From Hyphomicrobiaceae bacterium (GTDB taxonomy: Bacteria > Pseudomonadota > Alphaproteobacteria > Rhizobiales > Hyphomicrobiaceae): DNA of 5,162 nucleotides. Position 1 is the first letter of the stretch; every line of letters starts with the position of its first letter. Location of the stretch: NCBI GenBank assembly GCA_025359005.1, contig JANYHP010000084.1, positions 1 to 5,162 of the forward strand, given 5' to 3'. Under the pieces are notes generated by a model, which saw nothing but the letters and a program-made list of their open reading frames with translations, did not search any database and was not told the origin of the DNA. The translations under genes were made by a program, and so were the position numbers. Positions 1 to 4,983 of this stretch are shown here, one piece after another.

Positions 1-585
1 CTTGCGGTGGCCGTCGTGATAACCGGCTTCATCCTGGGGTTAGGCCTCGCGTGTGTTCGCGCTTATGGTCTTCGCACGCTCAACGCGCTGATTATCATTT
101 TTGTCGACATGTTCCGCGCTCTGCCGCCTCTAGTTGCCATCCTGCTCATCTATTTTGGGTTGCCGAACGTCGGCATCAACCTGCCGAGCTTCGCGGTCCT
201 CTGGCTGGTCTTGAGCTTCGTTCTGGCTGCTTTCGCAGAAGAGATTTTCTGGGCTGGCATAACTGCGACGCCCAAAGGGCAATGGGAGGCCGCGCGCTCA
301 ACCGGCCTGACGCTTACCCAGACGCTGACGTCGGTGATCCTGCCGCAGGCAATCCGCGTCGGCGTCGCGCCACTCACCAACCGCACCATCGCCATCACAA
401 AGAATACGGCCCTCGGCACCGTCATCGGCGTGCCGGAAATTCTCAATCAGGCCACAAGCGCGCAATCGTTCACCGGCAATGCAACGCCGCTGATGATGGG
501 CGCCCTCGCCTACATCCTCATCTTCGTACCCGTCGTCGTGCTCGGTCGCTGGATCGAGACGCGTTTCGCCTGGCGGAGGACGTAA
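1..585 (+). CDS. Polar amino acid ABC transporter permease (5' end outside window)
   Basis: Inner-membrane permease subunit of a polar-amino-acid (His/Glu/Gln/Arg/opine type) ABC importer. The reading frame is open from base 1, so the true start lies upstream. About 194 residues are visible; family members are usually near 215-230, so roughly 20-35 N-terminal residues are missing. Seen directly: several long hydrophobic segments, the family segment FRALPPLVAILLIYFGLP near bases 112-168, and the cytoplasmic EAA loop (EAARSTG followed by ILPQAIR, about bases 286-357) that contacts the ATPase. A GTG at base 7 is internal to the first membrane segment and unlikely to be the start. The stop is followed after 2 bases by the second permease, so the two are probably co-translated and form a heterodimer. 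The ATPase and solute-binding protein are not in the window. The substrate cannot be read from sequence; the downstream hydrolase suggests an N-carbamoyl-amino acid or related compound (inference). Confidence 0.93.
   Translation, partial: LAVAVVITGFILGLGLACVRAYGLRTLNALIIIFVDMFRALPPLVAILLIYFGLPNVGINLPSFAVLWLVLSFVLAAFAEEIFWAGITATPKGQWEAARSTGLTLTQTLTSVILPQAIRVGVAPLTNRTIAITKNTALGTVIGVPEILNQATSAQSFTGNATPLMMGALAYILIFVPVVVLGRWIETRFAWRRT
575..580 (+). promoter_or_regulatory. Ribosome binding site of the second permease
   Basis: GGAGGA lies 7 bases before the ATG at 588, inside the last codons of the first permease. It fixes 588 as the start, although the same frame stays open far upstream through the first permease gene. 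Confidence 0.8.
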
Positions 586-587
586 CC

Positions 588-1253
588 ATGGACGTCGTCC
601 TCCAGCAATTCCTCAATTTTGAAATCATGCAGAAGGTGTGGCCGCTCCTGCTCCGCGGGCTGGGCACGACGCTGCTGCTTTGTGTAATCGTCATCCCGTT
701 GGGCCTTGGAGGTGGACTGGCCGTCGCACTTGCGACCACGTCACGGCGCACATGGCTGCGCTGGACAGCGATTGCTTTGGTGGATTTGTTTCGTGCCGTC
801 CCGCCGCTGGTCTTGCTGGTGCTGCTTTACTCCGGTCTGCCATTTGCTGGTATTCGACCATCTCCAATCCAGGCCGTTGCCATCGGGTTTCTACTCAACA
901 CGTCAAGCTACTATGGCGAAGTCTATCGTGCCGGCATCGAAAGCGTTGGTCGTGGTCAGTGGGAGGCGGGGCGTTCGACCGGCCTGTCCGGGTTCCAGAC
1001 CCTTGCCTATGTCGTGCTGCCGCAGGCCGTTCGCAACGTGCTGCCGGATCTGATCTCCAACACGGTGGAAGTGGTCAAGCTCACCTCGATTGCTAGCGTG
1101 GTTTCGTTTCCGGAGCTGCTCTACTCGGCCGATATGGCGCGGTCGCTGACGTTCAATTCCAGCCCCGTCGTGCTCGCAGCATTGATGTATCTTGCGATAC
1201 TATGGCCATTGGTTCGGCTGGTCAGTAGGCTCGAGCGGCGGATCGCATCGTGA
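588..1253 (+). CDS. Polar amino acid ABC transporter permease, second subunit
   Basis: A complete permease of 221 residues, the usual length for the HisM/GlnP-type family. The N-terminal part carries the family motif LLRGLGTTLLL (residues 21-31). Hydrophobic segments are visible at about 22-49, 60-86, 93-108 and 191-213, with a weaker one near 150-175. FRAVPPLVLLVLLYSGLP (68-85) and the EAA loop (EAGRSTG at 126-132, VLPQA at 143-147) are clear. The EAA loop docks onto the nucleotide-binding subunit. The ATG at 588 is chosen because of the well-placed GGAGGA; the open frame further upstream is a shadow of the first permease gene. It is related to but distinct from the first permease, as expected for a heterodimeric importer. 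The next gene starts 19 bases after the stop, which points to one transcript coupling uptake with intracellular hydrolysis. The substrate is not determinable from the sequence. Confidence 0.95.
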   Translation: MDVVLQQFLNFEIMQKVWPLLLRGLGTTLLLCVIVIPLGLGGGLAVALATTSRRTWLRWTAIALVDLFRAVPPLVLLVLLYSGLPFAGIRPSPIQAVAIGFLLNTSSYYGEVYRAGIESVGRGQWEAGRSTGLSGFQTLAYVVLPQAVRNVLPDLISNTVEVVKLTSIASVVSFPELLYSADMARSLTFNSSPVVLAALMYLAILWPLVRLVSRLERRIAS

Positions 1254-1272
1254 CGTACGTGGAGATCGAAGC

Positions 1273-2205
1273 ATGGCTCGCATTCTGAACATTGCGGCGG
1301 CGCAGCTTGGGGCCATCCAGAAGGCCGACAACCGCGACACCGTTGTCCAGCGGATGATCGTGTTGGCCGACAAAGCCAAGGCCAAGGGCGCCGACTTCAT
1401 CGTTTATCCCGAGCTGGCGCTCACCACGTTCTTCCCGCGCTGGTATCACGAGAATCGCGCGGACGCCGACGTCTGGTTCGAGCACGAAATGCCAAATCGA
1501 GCGACCAGCCCGCTGTTCGATTGCGTCAAGGCACACAGCATGGGAATGACATTCGGTTACGCCGAGCGGACGCTAGAGGGCCGGCATTTCAATACCTCCA
1601 TCCTCGTCGACAAATCCGGAAAAATTGTCGGCAAGTACCGCAAGGTTCATCTCCCCGGGCACGCTGAATTTGATCCGCAGCGCACCCATCAGCACCTCGA
1701 AAAGCGCTACTTCGAACCCGGCGACCTGGGCTTCCAGGTCTGGCGGACGATGGGTGGCCTCTTCGGAATGATGATCTGCAACGATCGCCGTTGGCCCGAG
1801 GCCTATCGTGTGATGGGGCTGCAAGGGGTGGAAGTGATCACCTTGGGCTTCAACACGCCATCCTACAATTCGCAGAAGCCCGATGAGGGGCCGGAGCAAC
1901 GCATCTTCCATCACAAACTGTCACTGCAGGCTGGCGCCTATCAGAATTCCACCTGGGTCGTCGCGGTTGCCAAGGCTGGCGTCGAGGACGGGAACCCCAT
2001 GTTCGGCTGCAGCGTCATCGTCGACCCGGATGGCGAAATTGTCGCCGAGACCAGGACCGAGGACGACGAGGTGATTGTCCATCCGTGCGACCTCGACGCG
2101 ACGAAGTTCGGCAAGGAAACCATTTTCGACTTCAAGCGCCACCGCCGCATCGAGCATTATGGATTGATCACGTCCAGGATCGGTGCAGAACCACCAACGG
2201 AATAG
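1273..2205 (+). CDS. N-carbamoyl-D-amino acid hydrolase (nitrilase superfamily)
   Basis: Probable cytoplasmic N-carbamoyl-D-amino acid amidohydrolase of 310 residues (family about 304-312). It would convert an N-carbamoyl-D-amino acid to the D-amino acid, CO2 and ammonia, the last step of the hydantoin route. The nitrilase triad is complete: Glu47 in VYPELALTTFFPRW (44-57), Lys124 in KYRKVHLPGH (121-130) and Cys169 in MICNDRRWPEA (167-177). The conserved HLEKRYFEPGDLGF (141-154) contains a second glutamate, E143, near the active site in this family. The TTFFPRW, CNDRRWPEA and HLEKRYFEPGDLGF segments match, as I recall, the Agrobacterium D-carbamoylase with an offset of 0-3 residues. The two arginines after Cys169 are the kind of residue that binds the substrate carboxylate. 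The start ATG has GGAG 8 bases upstream (1261-1264); an in-frame upstream start would overlap the permease. It could alternatively act on another N-carbamoyl or ureido acid; strict D-specificity is inferred from family resemblance. Confidence 0.9.
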   Translation: MARILNIAAAQLGAIQKADNRDTVVQRMIVLADKAKAKGADFIVYPELALTTFFPRWYHENRADADVWFEHEMPNRATSPLFDCVKAHSMGMTFGYAERTLEGRHFNTSILVDKSGKIVGKYRKVHLPGHAEFDPQRTHQHLEKRYFEPGDLGFQVWRTMGGLFGMMICNDRRWPEAYRVMGLQGVEVITLGFNTPSYNSQKPDEGPEQRIFHHKLSLQAGAYQNSTWVVAVAKAGVEDGNPMFGCSVIVDPDGEIVAETRTEDDEVIVHPCDLDATKFGKETIFDFKRHRRIEHYGLITSRIGAEPPTE

Positions 2206-2213
2206 GCTCATAG

Positions 2214-2858
2214 ATGGCTGATCAGTTTTTTGACTTCGCGGCGTTGCAGGCCATCGAGCGTTACAAGCTGCTGTGCGGCATCGTCGTGCCGCGCCCGATC
2301 GCGCTGGTGACGTCCGTGGATGCCAGGGGCCGGGTCAATGCGGCACCGTTTTCGTTCTTCAACGCCTTCTCGGAAGATCCCGCCCAGGTCGTGCTGGGGC
2401 TCCAGCACAAGCCCGAGGGCGGGCCGAAGGATACAACCCGCAACATCGCCCGGGCACAGGCATTCGTCGTCAACATGGTCGATGAGCCGCTGGCCGAACT
2501 CATGAACATTTGCGCCACTGATTTCCCACCGGACGTCAGCGAAATCGAGGAACTTGGCATTGCGACCGCCCCGTGCCGGCACATAGCAGTTCCGCGCATC
2601 GCAGCCGCACCGTTTGCCCTGGAATGCAAGCGAATCGTCACGCTGGCCTTTTCCGACACCAGGGAAATGTTGATTGGAGAGGTGTTGGCCGTCCACGCTC
2701 GCGACGGCCTCGCCGATCCGGCGTCGCACTATGTCGACACAGGTGCCTACCGCCCCATCGGCCGCCTCGCTGGAACGGCCTATTGCCATCAGGGCGAAGT
2801 GTTCAAGATGGAGCGCATCAGCTACGAGACTTGGCGTCAACGTCGCAACAATCGATAG
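2214..2858 (+). CDS. Flavin reductase family protein (FMN-binding split barrel)
   Basis: A 214-residue protein of the flavin reductase-like/DIM6-NTAB family, which binds FMN and in many members reduces it with NAD(P)H to supply a partner monooxygenase. Seen directly: PRPIALVTSVDARGRVNAAP (26-45) followed by FSFFNAFSEDP (46-56), the typical barrel and flavin-phosphate region. KDTTRNIARAQAFVVNMV (72-89) is the conserved RNI/fvvN stretch; GEVLAVH (155-161) and the C-terminal RPIGRLAGTAYCHQGEVFKM (180-199) also fit. The start lies 8 bases after the stop of the carbamoylase gene, with a weak TAGG (2203-2206) 7 bases before the ATG, which suggests translational coupling. No oxygenase is encoded in the window. 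The protein may support a flavin-dependent enzyme encoded upstream or elsewhere, or be a related flavoprotein with its own activity. The family is clear; the physiological role is not. It is the last gene of the operon. Confidence 0.88.
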   Translation: MADQFFDFAALQAIERYKLLCGIVVPRPIALVTSVDARGRVNAAPFSFFNAFSEDPAQVVLGLQHKPEGGPKDTTRNIARAQAFVVNMVDEPLAELMNICATDFPPDVSEIEELGIATAPCRHIAVPRIAAAPFALECKRIVTLAFSDTREMLIGEVLAVHARDGLADPASHYVDTGAYRPIGRLAGTAYCHQGEVFKMERISYETWRQRRNNR

Positions 2859-2862
2859 GAGG

Positions 2863-2880
2863 CGCCGGGTTCGGCGTTTT
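2863..2880 (+). terminator. Intrinsic terminator of the transporter-hydrolase operon
   Basis: CGCCG (2863-2867), loop GGTT, CGGCG (2872-2876), then TTTT (2877-2880), starting 4 bases after the stop of the flavin reductase gene. The stem is all G/C, and two outer G-U pairs (2861-2862 with 2877-2878) are possible. The U-run is short, so termination may be partial. On the opposite strand there is no following T-run, so it should act only on the + strand operon. Confidence 0.65.
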
Positions 2881-2889
2881 AGAGATCCT

Positions 2890-2914
2890 GGCTTCTGGGG
2901 TTTGCTCAGAAGCC
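2890..2914. repeat. Perfect 8-bp inverted repeat in the convergent intergenic region
   Basis: GGCTTCTG (2890-2897) and CAGAAGCC (2907-2914) are perfect inverted copies around a 9-base loop. Neither strand has a T-run after the stem, so it is not a canonical intrinsic terminator. Lying between two convergent genes, it could back up termination or protect an RNA 3' end (inference). Confidence 0.5.
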
Positions 2915-2949
2915 CTTGAACGATAGTTGTGATGCTGGGAAGTGCCCCC

Positions 2950-2982
2950 TGGGCGCCGCTGTCACCAACTGTGCAGTGCCCA
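2950..2982 (-). terminator. Possible U-less terminator hairpin after the ParA gene
   Basis: Bases 2950-2956 pair with 2976-2982 (one G-U), and after one C/A mismatch 2958-2959 pair with 2973-2974, giving a GC-rich stem with a 13-base loop. It begins 12 bases beyond the stop of the ParA gene on the - strand. No T-run follows, so it is only a candidate. A competing pairing of GGCGCCG (2952-2958) with a downstream CGGCGCC (2984-2990) is possible. Confidence 0.35.
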
Positions 2983-2994
2983 GTCGGCGCCTCG

Positions 2995-3888
2995 TCAGGA
3001 CGCCGCGGCTGACGTCTCTTTCTCGCCGTCCGGCGCTCGGTCTGCGTCGGCGGCGTTTGCGGCAGCGACCCGATCCATCACTTCGAGGGCGATGGCCTTG
3101 ATCGAGGCGCCGACCGCGCCAGGGTATTTGCTTAGCCAGGACCGCCCTTCCGGCGAGAACTGGGTGACGTGCTGGAGCGCCATCGATCGATGGATGGGCT
3201 GCGTGAAGCATCGGTTGTCTGCCCGATCTCGCAGCCACGAGTCATAGTCGCGATCCTGCGCTCCATTCGGGTCCATGAGATTGACGACCACGCCCAAGTT
3301 TTCGGCAAACCCCATCTCTGGGTTCAGCGCCTTGAACCTGCGGAACACTTCTAGGCCGCACACCGAAATGTAGTCTGGCTTTGTCGGTGAAATGTGGAAG
3401 TCTGCTTCCCGCAGCCACGCTTCCGTAAGCACCGATAATCCAGGCGGGCAGTCGATGAACACGTAGTCGTAGCCCGGTTTCACTCCATCCAGGAGCATCT
3501 TGATCGTCGCCCGCAGCGCCGCATGCCGGCTTTCCTTCGATACTTCCCGCTCAAACAGTGTCAGCTGCATATCGCTGGGGATGAGAAAGAGGCCCTGCGC
3601 GTCGTCGATATCGGAGCTGCCGCCGATCACGAATTTCTGCCACTCGAGCTTCTGCTGCTGCAACACGCTGGCGGCGAGCAGGTCGACGATGGTCGTTGCA
3701 TCTGATTGCAGCTTGTGCAGGCGCATCGACGTCATCAGCATGGCGCTGACGCTGGCCTGCGCATCAGAATCAATCACCAGCACAGTCTTGTTGAAGATTG
3801 CGGTCAGTGTCTCAGCCAGTGCCAGCACGAGCGTCGACTTGCCGACGCCGCCCTTGGTATTCATGACCGCTATGGTCGTGCGCTTCAT
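2995..3888 (-). CDS. ParA/MinD-type ATPase, orphan
   Basis: A cytoplasmic P-loop ATPase of the ParA/Soj/MinD class, 297 residues from the chosen start. Seen directly: the deviant Walker A KGGVGKST (12-19) with the signature Lys12, the Walker A' region VLVIDSDAQAS (36-46) and Walker B YVFIDCPPG (142-150, Asp146). SPTKPDYISVCGLE (168-181) and VVVNLMDPNGA (200-210) fit the later ParA motifs. These ATPases dimerise with ATP, bind DNA or membrane non-specifically and position a cargo such as a plasmid, chromosome origin or protein complex. There is no N-terminal helix-turn-helix. The last 25 or so residues are rich in Ala, Asp and Glu and probably disordered. The ATG at 3886-3888 is preferred because AAGGGGA lies 10 bases upstream and translation then begins MKRTTIAVMNTKGG. 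An in-frame GTG at 3919-3921 would add 11 residues but has no good ribosome site. No ParB-like gene is adjacent, so the cargo is unknown; the neighbouring exported repeat protein is a candidate only by position. Confidence 0.9.
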   Translation of the reverse strand: MKRTTIAVMNTKGGVGKSTLVLALAETLTAIFNKTVLVIDSDAQASVSAMLMTSMRLHKLQSDATTIVDLLAASVLQQQKLEWQKFVIGGSSDIDDAQGLFLIPSDMQLTLFEREVSKESRHAALRATIKMLLDGVKPGYDYVFIDCPPGLSVLTEAWLREADFHISPTKPDYISVCGLEVFRRFKALNPEMGFAENLGVVVNLMDPNGAQDRDYDSWLRDRADNRCFTQPIHRSMALQHVTQFSPEGRSWLSKYPGAVGASIKAIALEVMDRVAAANAADADRAPDGEKETSAAAS

Positions 3889-3898
3889 CTGAGGCAGA

Positions 3899-3905
3899 TC
3901 CCCTT
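3899..3905 (-). promoter_or_regulatory. Ribosome binding site of the ParA gene
   Basis: On the - strand this reads AAGGGGA and ends 10 bases before the ATG at 3888. The spacing is slightly long but usable. It favours 3888 over the upstream GTG at 3921, which has no comparable purine-rich site. Confidence 0.55.
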
Positions 3906-3982
3906 GTCGTGGCGACACCACAAGCAGCGGTGGCCAATCGGGCGTGGTGCCCTATGACACGAATGATTACCGCCGCATACCT

Positions 3983-3996
3983 CTGTGCCAGCACAG
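3983..3996. promoter_or_regulatory. 14-bp palindrome upstream of the ParA gene (operator candidate)
   Basis: CTGTGC and GCACAG are perfect inverted copies separated by CA. The site lies about 95 bases upstream of the ParA start and just downstream of a TAGAAT -10-like element (4011-4016, - strand), a position where a repressor could block early transcription. No regulator is identified, so its role is inferred from position and symmetry. Confidence 0.35.
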
Positions 3997-4010
3997 CCTG
4001 CAAGCCAAAA

Positions 4011-4016
4011 ATTCTA
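4011..4016 (-). promoter_or_regulatory. Possible -10 element for the ParA gene
   Basis: Read on the - strand this is TAGAAT, five of six matches to TATAAT, in the A/T-rich part of the intergenic region. The bases 16-18 upstream of it are T-rich but match the -35 consensus poorly. It would start transcription near 4005 and give a leader of about 117 bases. Confidence 0.3.
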
Positions 4017-4066
4017 CTTAAACAGCACTCTGAAAAATGCGATCCGCGTCCAAATCCCCGCACCCC

Positions 4067-4096
4067 ATTTGATCACCCAACACCGCCTATAGTCAA
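4067..4096 (-). promoter_or_regulatory. Alternative promoter for the ParA gene
   Basis: On the - strand TTGACT (4091-4096) lies 18 bases before TCAAAT (4067-4072). The -35 is good (five of six) and the -10 moderate (four of six). It would give a leader of about 170 bases. The -35 overlaps the left arm of the GTCAA/TTGAC palindrome, so binding there could control access. Confidence 0.35.
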
Positions 4097-4106
4097 TTAT
4101 TTTGAC
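4092..4106. promoter_or_regulatory. Interrupted palindrome GTCAA-N5-TTGAC
   Basis: Two perfect 5-base arms (4092-4096 and 4102-4106) flank the A/T-only centre TTATT. The left arm forms most of a -35-like TTGACT on the - strand. The symmetry and the overlap with a possible promoter suggest an operator, but short arms like these can arise by chance in A/T-rich DNA. Confidence 0.3.
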
Positions 4107-4160
4107 GCCCCCGTGATGCGAAATGAGCAATGCCCCGCAACTGTGTCCCCAACAACGGCA

Positions 4161-4188
4161 TCGGGCGCACCGCCTGCGGTGCGCCCGA
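4161..4188. repeat. Strong 12-bp hairpin beside an A-run
   Basis: TCGGGCGCACCG (4161-4172) and CGGTGCGCCCGA (4177-4188) pair perfectly around the 4-base loop CCTG. A run of seven A (4190-4196) follows on the + strand. It lies about 54 bases past the stop of the - strand repeat-protein gene. On the - strand the T-run comes before the stem, not after it, so it is not a canonical intrinsic terminator on either strand. It may still mark or stabilise the 3' end of that gene's transcript. Confidence 0.6.
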
Positions 4189-4220
4189 GAAAAAAATCGA
4201 TTGGTTTCAATTTATTCGAC

Positions 4221-4235
4221 TGCCGAACGACGGCA
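4221..4235 (-). terminator. Weak hairpin just after the repeat-protein gene
   Basis: TGCCG (4221-4225) and CGGCA (4231-4235) pair around a 5-base loop, 7 bases beyond the stop of the - strand gene. No T-run follows immediately; the next run of T on that strand is about 25 bases further on. It is a marginal terminator candidate, perhaps acting with the stronger hairpin at 4161-4188. Confidence 0.25.
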
Positions 4236-4242
4236 AGGCGTG

Positions 4243-4983
4243 TCAGTGGAACCAGCTGTCTGACGTCCGTTGCCAGCGGCTATCGCCCTTCTGCACGAGC
4301 ACCTGCTGTTCCACCACACCCATCACCGGCGGCCGCACGACCACGCTCTGGCTGGCCGGGCGCACGACGACTGGCCGGTCAACGTAGTCATACCGTGGTG
4401 GCACATACGAGCGCACAACCGTTGCCGGCGCGGTCTGCACGGTTTGCCGAACGGTCTGGTAGACCGCTGGGACAGCCTGCGCCATCCGCGTTGCCGGCGC
4501 CACTTGCACCGTGCGCTCGACATCACGTGTCACGGCCGGAACGAGTATTTTGCACATCGTCTCGCGGCCGAGACGATCCACCTGCCGTTCCCATCGGAAA
4601 CCCGCCGCCTGCACGACCACCGTTTCCCGTATTGTTCGATATTGGGCCGGCACGGTCGCATAGGCGACGCTAGCCGGCGTGACGACCACGGCGCGCTCCA
4701 CCGTCCCGTAACGGGCCGGCACCTGCTCCGCCACCCAGCGACCCGGCGTCGTCACGACGCGGTCGGTCCGCGTGGCCACCACGGCCGGCTGACTGACAAC
4801 CTCGCGCCGCGCCGGCGCCAAGACGACGGGCCGCGCTACCGTTGTGTACACGTCAGGCGTTGTCACTTTTTCGTAGCATTCCACCGCCCGGCCTTCGCCG
4901 CACCGGAAGGCCTGGGCCGGCGCCGACATCGTGGATATGACAGCCGTCAGCACAGCAGCCGCGGGTACGAAACGCAAAGTCAT
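4243..4983 (-). CDS. Exported repeat protein of unknown function (eight 23-residue repeats)
   Basis: A protein of 246 residues. It has a clear signal peptide: Arg4, a hydrophobic core at 5-19 and a likely cleavage after APAQA (residue 25), so it is probably periplasmic or cell-surface. The short mature N-terminus has Cys28 and Cys36, which could form a disulphide; a third Cys is at 144. Residues 42-133 and 148-239 are each four repeats of exactly 23 residues. The pattern is roughly V-P-A-x-Y-x-T-V-x-R-x-V-V-V-x-P-A plus six variable residues. Pro at position 2 and Val at position 12 are kept in all eight. Repeats 4 and 8 lose Pro16 and end in RWxR (130-133, 236-239). Similar VPAxYxTVxxxVxV repeats, with tryptophan-rich ends, occur as I recall in envelope proteins that also carry OmpA-type peptidoglycan-binding domains; no such domain is present here. 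GGAGA lies 5 bases before the ATG. Function unknown. Confidence 0.85.
   Translation of the reverse strand: MTLRFVPAAAVLTAVISTMSAPAQAFRCGEGRAVECYEKVTTPDVYTTVARPVVLAPARREVVSQPAVVATRTDRVVTTPGRWVAEQVPARYGTVERAVVVTPASVAYATVPAQYRTIRETVVVQAAGFRWERQVDRLGRETMCKILVPAVTRDVERTVQVAPATRMAQAVPAVYQTVRQTVQTAPATVVRSYVPPRYDYVDRPVVVRPASQSVVVRPPVMGVVEQQVLVQKGDSRWQRTSDSWFH
4267..4542 (-). repeat. Second four-repeat block (4 x 69 bp, coding)
   Basis: Encodes residues 148-239, four consecutive 23-residue units beginning VPAV, VPAV, VPPR and RPPV. The units are diverged at DNA level but keep an exact 69-bp phase. The last unit ends RWQR and the protein stops 7 residues later. Confidence 0.75.
4585..4860 (-). repeat. 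First four-repeat block (4 x 69 bp, coding)
   Basis: Encodes residues 42-133, four 23-residue units beginning TPDV, QPAV, VPAR and VPAQ. The last unit ends RWER. A 14-residue linker (134-147, bases 4543-4584) containing Cys144 separates it from the second block. Confidence 0.72.

Larger units (their letters stand above)
3889..4242. other. 354-base intergenic region with no credible gene
   Basis: This lies between two - strand genes. Frames open here on the + strand run antisense into the repeat-protein gene and resemble no protein I know. The stretch 4000-4110 is noticeably more A/T-rich than the flanking genes, as expected for a promoter region. It holds candidate promoter elements for the ParA gene, a CTGTGC/GCACAG palindrome, a GTCAA/TTGAC palindrome and two hairpins downstream of the repeat-protein gene. 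No tRNA or recognised riboswitch is seen. Confidence 0.6.

Noticed and set aside
51..587. Upstream extension of the second permease to give a 400-residue protein
   Set aside because: The extension is the first permease gene read in another frame, and GGAGGA placed 7 bases before the ATG at 588 fixes the start there.
1192..1272. Upstream start for the carbamoylase
   Set aside because: It would overlap the permease gene and add 27 residues not found in the family. The ATG at 1273 gives the family length and has GGAG at the right distance.
2208..2840. Antisense frame of 210 residues opposite the flavin reductase gene
   Set aside because: It is a shadow frame caused by GC-rich codon bias. The + strand product shows clear family motifs, while this one shows none.
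2857..2862. Perfect AGGAGG at the end of the flavin reductase gene, as a ribosome site for a further gene
   Set aside because: No ATG, GTG or TTG occurs at a usable distance, and a terminator hairpin starts at once.
3976..3993. Sigma-54-like promoter CTGGCACA...TATGC on the - strand
   Set aside because: The GG to GC spacing is 11 bases instead of the strict 10, and the -12 element is poor. The TGGCAC is explained by the palindrome.
4130..4387. Small + strand frame of 85 residues starting in the intergenic region
   Set aside because: No ribosome site, no family resemblance, and more than half is antisense to the repeat-protein gene. It also runs through the strong hairpin.
4524..4529. CACGTG as a core of a parS site near the ParA gene
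   Set aside because: The flanks do not match the GTTTCACGTGAAAC-type site, and it lies inside the coding sequence of the repeat protein.
3909..4673. Long + strand open frame of 254 residues crossing the intergenic region
   Set aside because: Most of it is antisense to the exported repeat protein. It is Pro/Arg/Ala-rich with no recognisable domain, and it lacks a convincing ribosome site. The opposite-strand gene has a signal peptide, ordered repeats and a good ribosome site.
4267..4860. Regular 69-bp periodicity as a possible CRISPR or satellite array
   Set aside because: The units are diverged at DNA level, contiguous without unique spacers, and encode an in-frame protein repeat.
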